Shown here: positions 59,276 to 64,000 of the stretch, in pieces | Layout of the letters: each line of letters opens with the position of its first letter | How positions within the stretch are numbered: the stretch's first letter is position 1 | Source of the DNA: Paenisporosarcina quisquiliarum_A | GTDB lineage: Bacteria; Bacillota; Bacilli; Bacillales_A; Planococcaceae | NCBI RefSeq assembly: GCF_043641925.1 | Contig: NZ_JBHZRU010000008.1 | Span: forward strand, 79,784 to 143,783 | Direction: 5' to 3' | Length of the DNA stretch: 64,000 bases | Translations under genes and position numbers: made by a program | Notes under the pieces: generated by a model | Database searches by the model: none | Seen by the model: only the letters and a program-made list of their open reading frames with translations | What the model was told of the DNA's origin: nothing

Positions 59276-59752
59276 GTGCAACGAATAGCGAATTTAATCG
59301 TCCTAAAAGATAATCAAGTTTTATTATTAAAAAAGCCTCGTAGAGATTGGTATGTAGCGCCAGGTGGCAAAATGGAACAAGGTGAATCCATTTATTTGGC
59401 AGCAATTCGAGAATTCGAGGAAGAAACCAATACTCATCCTCATCAGCCTCATTTAAAAGGAATCTATACGATGATTATCCAAGAACAAGATGAAGTAATT
59501 GATGAGTGGATGTTGTTTACATTTGTTTCTCATGGTTTAGAAGGCACTCCTTATGAAACCACTAAGGAAGGCATACTTGAGTGGCATCCAGTCGAGAGTT
59601 TAGCTCATCTGCCAATGGCAGAAGGCGATCGAACAAATCTCCAATTTGCTGTAACGCAACAAGGAATTCAATATGGTACATTTGTCTATACGCCAGATTT
59701 TGAATTGTTAGATGAAAACATTCAGGCATCAAGTGAAGGGGAGTATCAATAA
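59276..59752 (+). CDS. yvcI: Nudix hydrolase YvcI
   Basis: A 158-residue Nudix protein annotated in relatives as an 8-oxo-dGTP-type hydrolase. The Nudix box GGKMEQGESIYLAAIREFEE is canonical (about 30-52). The start is GTG behind GGAG. It overlaps the rapZ start by one base. Its substrate is not proven by sequence. Confidence 0.87.
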   Translation: MQRIANLIVLKDNQVLLLKKPRRDWYVAPGGKMEQGESIYLAAIREFEEETNTHPHQPHLKGIYTMIIQEQDEVIDEWMLFTFVSHGLEGTPYETTKEGILEWHPVESLAHLPMAEGDRTNLQFAVTQQGIQYGTFVYTPDFELLDENIQASSEGEYQ

Positions 59753-60636
59753 TGGAAAAGAGCCAAACTCAAGATTCGGAATTGGTTATCATCACTGGTA
59801 TGTCTGGAGCAGGAAAAACAGTTGCCATTCAAAGTTTCGAAGATTTAGGCTTTTTTTGTATCGATAATTTGCCTCCAGCTCTTCTAACAACTTTTTTAAA
59901 GTTGATGAAGGACTCTGGTAAAGATATGAACCGAATTGCCGCAGTAATGGATATGCGTGGTGGCGATTTATTTGATTCATTAATAGGTGCATTAGATGAT
60001 ATGGGGAAAACTGACTTAGTTACTCCTAAAATTTTATTTTTAGAAGCGAATAACGAGACGTTGGTACGTCGATATAAAGAAACAAGACGTTCTCACCCTT
60101 TAGCTCCGGCTGGATTGCCTCTGGAAGGAATAGCGAAAGAGCGATTGCTACTGTCTGAATTAAAAGGCCGTGCGCAATTTATATACAATACTTCTGATTT
60201 AAAACCGAAAGAATTAAGAGAAAAAATTCAAGAAGAATTTTCATCAAAAGACAACTCTACATTTACTGTAAATGTAATGTCATTTGGATTTAAACATGGA
60301 ATGCCAATTGATGCGGATTTAGTATTTGATGTTCGTTTTTTACCAAATCCTTATTATATAGAAGAGCTTCGTCCTAAAACTGGATTGGATGCAGATGTGT
60401 CTGGATATGTTTTAAAATGGCCAGATACGCAGTTGCTAATAGAAAAATTAGCGGACTTGTTTTTATTCATGATTCCACAATATAAACGTGAAGGTAAGAG
60501 ACAACTGGTGATCGCTTTTGGATGCACGGGGGGACAACATCGTTCCGTCACTTTAGCAGAACATTTTGCGGGTCTTTTCCAAAAAGACTACCAAACTGTT
60601 ATTACTCATCGGGATATTAAGCATAGAAAGGGTTGA
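59752..60636 (+). CDS. rapZ: RNase adapter / nucleotide-binding protein RapZ (YvcJ)
   Basis: A 294-residue P-loop protein. Walker A is GMSGAGKT (about 16-23). The C-terminal domain has KHGMPIDADLVFDVRFLPNP and AFGCTGGQHRSV. In B. subtilis YvcJ hydrolyses GTP and affects competence; in E. coli RapZ directs GlmZ RNA decay. Linked to yvcK and whiA as in most Firmicutes. Confidence 0.94.
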   Translation: MEKSQTQDSELVIITGMSGAGKTVAIQSFEDLGFFCIDNLPPALLTTFLKLMKDSGKDMNRIAAVMDMRGGDLFDSLIGALDDMGKTDLVTPKILFLEANNETLVRRYKETRRSHPLAPAGLPLEGIAKERLLLSELKGRAQFIYNTSDLKPKELREKIQEEFSSKDNSTFTVNVMSFGFKHGMPIDADLVFDVRFLPNPYYIEELRPKTGLDADVSGYVLKWPDTQLLIEKLADLFLFMIPQYKREGKRQLVIAFGCTGGQHRSVTLAEHFAGLFQKDYQTVITHRDIKHRKG

Positions 60637-60640
60637 TGGA

Positions 60641-61630
60641 ATGGCACGTTCCAAACGCCGGAAACGGATTGTCATTATCGGTGGTGGGACGGGTCTTTCC
60701 ACGTTATTACGAGGATTGAAAAAATTCCCCGTAGACTTAACTGCCATTGTGACTGTCGCAGATGACGGAGGTAGTTCAGGTAGGCTACGTGATGATTATG
60801 ACATTCCTCCACCTGGAGATATACGTAAAGTAATGGCTGCACTTTCTGATGTAGAACCTTTAGTAGAAGAAATGTTCCAATACCGTTTTAGTTCTTCAAA
60901 TGATTTAGGAGGACATTCGCTTGGAAATTTGATGTTAACGGCTTTAACGGATATTACAGGTGATTTTTCACATGCGATCCGAGAAATGAGTCGAGTATTA
61001 AATGTGAATGGAACAGTTCTACCTGCCGCAAACCAGCGAATCACTTTACATGCGGAGTTAGAGGACGGAACAATTGTTACGGGAGAATCTAAAATCCCCA
61101 CATATAATCAACGCATTCATCGCGTGTTTTTATCTCCAAATGATGTGAAACCGCTTCCTGATACAATCCGAGCGATTGAAAGGGCGGATTTATTAATATT
61201 TGGACCGGGAAGTCTATATACGAGTATTTTGCCAAACCTAATGGTTGAAGGAATTCGCGACGCAATCTTAGCTTCCAAAGTACCGAATGTATACATTTGC
61301 AATTTAATGACACAAGCTGGAGAAACACATAACTATTCTGCAGCCGACCATGTTCGTGCTTTGATGTATCATATGGGTGCGCCATTTATTGATACAATCT
61401 TATTAAATACGGATGAAGTTCCACAGTCTGTGCAGCGCGTATATGAACAAGAACAATCAAAACCCGTAAGTTATGACGAAACTCGTTTAACACAAATGGG
61501 TATTAACGTAGTTAAAAAAGATATAGCAACAATTAGAGAAGGTGCGATTCGTCATGAAGCAACGAAAGTAGCAGAATGGCTCGTACAATATGCGGAAGAA
61601 AATGAAAGTATGCGAAATCAGCAAACCTAA
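60641..61630 (+). CDS. glmR: Gluconeogenesis/cell-wall factor YvcK (GlmR)
   Basis: A 329-residue member of the CofD/UPF0052 family. GGGTGLSTLLRGLK and DDGGSSGRLRDDY lie at the N-terminus. In B. subtilis it binds UDP-GlcNAc, stimulates GlmS and is needed on gluconeogenic carbon sources. The frame is open to 60566, but ATG 60641, four bases after the rapZ stop and behind AAAGGG, fits the family start MARSKRRKR. Confidence 0.93.
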   Translation: MARSKRRKRIVIIGGGTGLSTLLRGLKKFPVDLTAIVTVADDGGSSGRLRDDYDIPPPGDIRKVMAALSDVEPLVEEMFQYRFSSSNDLGGHSLGNLMLTALTDITGDFSHAIREMSRVLNVNGTVLPAANQRITLHAELEDGTIVTGESKIPTYNQRIHRVFLSPNDVKPLPDTIRAIERADLLIFGPGSLYTSILPNLMVEGIRDAILASKVPNVYICNLMTQAGETHNYSAADHVRALMYHMGAPFIDTILLNTDEVPQSVQRVYEQEQSKPVSYDETRLTQMGINVVKKDIATIREGAIRHEATKVAEWLVQYAEENESMRNQQT

Positions 61631-61658
61631 CATCTTCCTTCCGAAAGGGGGAGTTCCC

Positions 61659-62612
61659 ATGTCATTTGCGTCAGAAACAAAAAAAGAATTAACTCAAGCA
61701 GCATCTACCCCTTGTTGTTCAAAGGCGGAGTTATCTGCACTAATACGTATGAACGGTTCCCTATCTTTTGCCAATAGAGCTTTAAGTCTGGATGTGCAAA
61801 CTGAAAACGCAGCGATTGCGCGAAGACTCTATACACTGATGAAAGAATTGTATCCATATCAGGTGGAATTGCTAGTTCGTAAAAAAATGCGCTTAAAAAA
61901 GAATAACGTGTACATTTGCCGTGTTCGTGACGGTGCGAAGGCTTTGCTGGAGGATTTGAAAATTATTTCTGATGACTTTCAGTTCAATCATACGATTTCA
62001 AAAGAGTTAGTGAAAAAGAAATGTTGTAAACGTGCTTATTTAAGAGGTGCTTTTTTAGCTGGAGGATCTGTTAATAACCCCGAAACATCAGCTTATCACT
62101 TAGAAATTTACTCTTCTTATAAAGATCACAGCGAAGCATTAGTTGCTCTTATGAATGGCTTTGGACTTAATGCCAAAACGATTGAGCGTAAAAAAGGGTT
62201 TGTCACGTATTTAAAAGAAGCAGAAAAAATTTCTGATTTTTTAAGTATAACTGGTGCACATATGGCTTTATTGAAATTTGAAGATGTCCGTATCTTACGG
62301 GATATGAGAAACAGTGTAAACCGACTTGTTAATTGTGAAACGGCTAATTTGAATAAAACCATTAGTGCCGCTATTCGACAAGTCGACAATATACGATTTA
62401 TTGATAATGTCATGGGAATTGATCAATTACCGGAGAAATTACGTGAAATCGCTCGTTTACGAGTGGAATATCAAGATGTCACCTTGAAAGAATTAGGTGA
62501 GATGGTTTCGACAGGTACAGTCAGTAAGTCTGGAATAAATCATAGATTGCGAAAGCTTGACGAGATTGCAGATGCACTTAGAAGTGGGACAAGTTTAGAT
62601 AAAGTGAAATGA
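61659..62612 (+). CDS. whiA: DNA-binding protein WhiA (YvcL)
   Basis: A 317-residue protein with an N-terminal LAGLIDADG homing-endonuclease-like fold lacking catalysis (AYLRGAFLAGGSVNNPE, about 128-144) and a C-terminal HTH (about 230-310, LRVEYQDVTLKELGEMV with SKSGINHRLRKLDEI). In B. subtilis it influences cell division and chromosome segregation. The frame is open to 61590; ATG 61659 behind AAAGGGGGAG is the start. Confidence 0.94.
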   Translation: MSFASETKKELTQAASTPCCSKAELSALIRMNGSLSFANRALSLDVQTENAAIARRLYTLMKELYPYQVELLVRKKMRLKKNNVYICRVRDGAKALLEDLKIISDDFQFNHTISKELVKKKCCKRAYLRGAFLAGGSVNNPETSAYHLEIYSSYKDHSEALVALMNGFGLNAKTIERKKGFVTYLKEAEKISDFLSITGAHMALLKFEDVRILRDMRNSVNRLVNCETANLNKTISAAIRQVDNIRFIDNVMGIDQLPEKLREIARLRVEYQDVTLKELGEMVSTGTVSKSGINHRLRKLDEIADALRSGTSLDKVK

Positions 62613-62689
62613 TAGTTGTCTGAAACACATACATCAGCTAACATAGTAACAATATACGTACGGATTTTTGCTAAGGGGGAATTTAGAGA

Positions 62690-62947
62690 ATGTTGGATCG
62701 ACAAGTTGAAGTAACTTTAAAATCAGGACTACAAGCAAGGCAAGCTGCTCTTTTTGTTCAAGAAGCAAACCGCTACCAAGCGGATGTTTTTTTACAAAAA
62801 GATGATAAAAAAGTAAATGCTAAAAGTATTATGGGGATTATGAGCTTAGCGATAAGCAAAGGATCACAGGTTGTCATTAGTGCGGATGGTTCTGATGAAG
62901 AACAAGCCGTATCTGGATTAATTGCGATGATTCAAAAAGAAGATTGA
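62690..62947 (+). CDS. crh: Catabolite-repression HPr-like protein Crh
   Basis: An 85-residue HPr paralogue. The PTS phosphorylation site His15 is replaced by Gln15 (KSGLQARQAA), while regulatory Ser46 is kept (NAKSIMGIMS). It therefore cannot carry sugar-transport phosphate but can be phosphorylated by HprK and act as a CcpA co-repressor. It sits after whiA, as in B. subtilis. Confidence 0.95.
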   Translation: MLDRQVEVTLKSGLQARQAALFVQEANRYQADVFLQKDDKKVNAKSIMGIMSLAISKGSQVVISADGSDEEQAVSGLIAMIQKED

Positions 62948-62980
62948 ACAATGAGGAATACGTTTGCATAGGTTAAGATA

Positions 62981-63022
62981 GAAAAAACAGCTTTCACCAT
63001 TTAAGGTGAAAGCTGAATTTTT
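62981..63022. terminator. Bidirectional terminator between crh and tRNA-Arg
   Basis: CAGCTTTCACC pairs with GGTGAAAGCTG (11 bp, 6-nt loop). The plus side is followed by AATTTTTC, the minus side by six T. Confidence 0.9.
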
Positions 63023-63032
63023 CTTCTGACAA

Positions 63033-63104
63033 CGCCCTCGGCGAGGATCGAACTCACATTTTAAGCTTCGGAGGCTTACGTGCTATCCATTGCACCACGA
63101 GGGC
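63033..63104 (-). tRNA. tRNA-Arg (anticodon CCG)
   Basis: Read on the minus strand: acceptor arm GCCCTCG/CGAGGGC, D arm with GTGC/GCAC, anticodon stem TAAGC/GCTTA around loop CTCCGAA (anticodon CCG), 4-nt variable loop, T arm GTGAG-TTCGATC-CTCGC. The 3' CCA is not encoded. It lies between crh and clpP, like trnQ-Arg in B. subtilis. Confidence 0.93.
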
Positions 63105-63168
63105 AAGCGACTTTTCTATTATACAAATTAGCTATCAACAATTCAACTAGACATTTGAGAACGTTATA

Positions 63169-63185
63169 TTTGACCATCCTTGACC
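63169..63185. promoter_or_regulatory. CtsR operator upstream of clpP
   Basis: On the minus strand GGTCAAG-GAT-GGTCAAA, a tandem heptad repeat with 3-bp spacing that matches the CtsR consensus. It overlaps the probable -35 (TTGACC) of clpP, so repression relieved by heat or protein stress is expected. Confidence 0.85.
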
Positions 63186-63273
63186 ATATTGTATATGATA
63201 AGGATATAGCTGAGAGGCAATCGTCATCTCAGGATATTAGAAAAAGAATTTACGTTTGAAGGAGGCAATTTCA

Positions 63274-63867
63274 ATGAACTTAATTCCTACAGTTATTGAA
63301 CAAACTAGTCGTGGAGAGCGTGCTTATGACATTTATTCACGTCTATTAAAAGACCGTGTCATTATGCTTGGAAGTGGAATAGATGATAATGTATCTAATG
63401 CCATCGTAGCTCAATTATTATTCTTGGAAGCAGAAGATCCAGAAAAAGACATTTCCATTTACATCAATAGCCCTGGTGGTAGTATCACGGCAGGTATGGC
63501 AATTTACGATGTTATGCAATTTATCAAACCAGACGTACAAACCGTTTGTATTGGTATGGCTGCATCTATGGGGGCATTCTTACTTGCAGCTGGAACAAAA
63601 GGTAAGCGTTATACTTTACCAAATGCAGAAGTAATGATTCACCAACCACTTGGTGGAGCACAAGGGCAAGCAACTGAAATTGAGATTGCTGCTAAACGCA
63701 TTTTGTTCCTACGTGAAAAGTTAAATGGTATTTTATCTGAACGCACAGGTCAACCAATTGAAGTAATCGCGAAAGATACAGACCGTGATAACTTTATGAC
63801 GGCAGAACGTGCGAAAGAATATGGTTTAGTAGACCATATTATTACACGTAGTGATTTGAAAAAATAA
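63274..63867 (+). CDS. clpP: ATP-dependent Clp protease proteolytic subunit ClpP
   Basis: A 197-residue serine protease subunit forming the tetradecameric chamber used with ClpC, ClpX or ClpE. The catalytic triad is Ser98 (GMAASMGAF), His123 (MIHQPLGG) and Asp172 (DTDRDNFM). The frame is open to 63256, but ATG 63274 behind GAAGGAGG is the family start MNLIPT. CtsR-type control is visible upstream. ClpP also degrades regulators of competence (ComK, encoded at 37.2 kb) in Bacillus. Confidence 0.97.
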   Translation: MNLIPTVIEQTSRGERAYDIYSRLLKDRVIMLGSGIDDNVSNAIVAQLLFLEAEDPEKDISIYINSPGGSITAGMAIYDVMQFIKPDVQTVCIGMAASMGAFLLAAGTKGKRYTLPNAEVMIHQPLGGAQGQATEIEIAAKRILFLREKLNGILSERTGQPIEVIAKDTDRDNFMTAERAKEYGLVDHIITRSDLKK

Positions 63868-63877
63868 TTTCCACTGA

Positions 63878-63917
63878 CCCCACTAATCGAAAGACGATTA
63901 GTGGGGTTATTTAATTT
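63878..63917 (+). terminator. Terminator of clpP
   Basis: CCCCACTAATCG-AAAGA-CGATTAGTGGGG, a 12-bp stem, followed by TTATTTAATTT. Confidence 0.85.
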
Positions 63918-64000
63918 AAAAAAGGTTCTATAATAAATGTTGGGGTAAGCACACAATTTAGCGCATGAAAAAAGCACGACATCATCCATATCTTATATAC

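Noticed and set aside
1..64000. CRISPR arrays, prophage or transposase genes
   Set aside because: No regularly spaced direct repeats with unique spacers, and no transposase, integrase or phage structural genes were seen.

Overview
The window looks like a low-GC Firmicute chromosome of the order Bacillales, most probably Planococcaceae (Sporosarcina/Paenisporosarcina/Psychrobacillus/Lysinibacillus type). This is inferred from gene content, B. subtilis-like gene order (uvrB-uvrA-yvlB, hprK-lgt-yvoD-ppaX-yvoF, hisZGDBHAFI, yvcD-trxB-yvcI-rapZ-yvcK-whiA-crh-tRNA-clpP), strong AGGAGG ribosome sites, and operators matching Bacillus FadR, NiaR, LexA, SigW and CtsR sites. No species can be named from the sequence alone.

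Layout. 0.2-4.6 kb: a Bce-type antimicrobial-peptide sensing and detoxification module (response regulator, intramembrane-sensing kinase, ABC ATPase, FtsX-like permease). 4.7-6.3 kb: FadR-boxed lcfB. 7.2-7.9 kb: a methyltransferase. 8.1-12.8 kb: NAD synthesis (nadB-nadC-nadA, divergent from nifS, with a NiaR-like box between). 12.9-22.8 kb: seven tandem paralogues of an HTH-plus-TPR regulator of the RRNPP/NprR type, with one tiny secreted-peptide gene translationally coupled to the last copy, plus a divergent DUF3006 gene. 23-27.9 kb: small membrane proteins, a Rieske oxidoreductase, an S9 peptidase and a GNAT. 28-31.3 kb: yrrT-luxS-mccA-mccB, recycling of S-adenosylhomocysteine sulfur into cysteine. 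31.3-36.6 kb: a crotonase, an ABC1 kinase-like protein, an EAL-HDOD protein, a NIF3 protein and a Nudix protein. 36.7-38.2 kb: a LexA-boxed yhjD-like gene, comK and an IDEAL-domain gene. 38.4-44.5 kb: uvrBA and SigW-type yvlB. 44.6-49.6 kb: amidase, hprK, lgt, yvoD, ppaX, yvoF. 49.8-56.3 kb: complete his operon. 56.4-64 kb: yvcD, trxB, yvcI, rapZ, yvcK, whiA, crh, tRNA-Arg, clpP.

The most unusual part is the 10-kb regulator array. The six upstream copies are spaced 20-41 bp apart as one probable operon. The seventh ends in a TAATG overlap with a 42-codon gene whose product has a classic export signal, as in nprR-nprX or rap-phr cassettes. HTH and TPR parts of individual copies have different closest relatives, suggesting domain shuffling. 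The sequence supports a multi-receptor peptide-signalling locus; its targets are unknown.

Second-tier observations: uvrB has no ATG/GTG/TTG at its true N-terminus, and the best-placed start codon is ATC. Three copies of palindromic Bacillaceae-type intergenic repeats are present. A 21-bp tandem repeat lies after mccB. Several clear operator sites allow regulon assignments.
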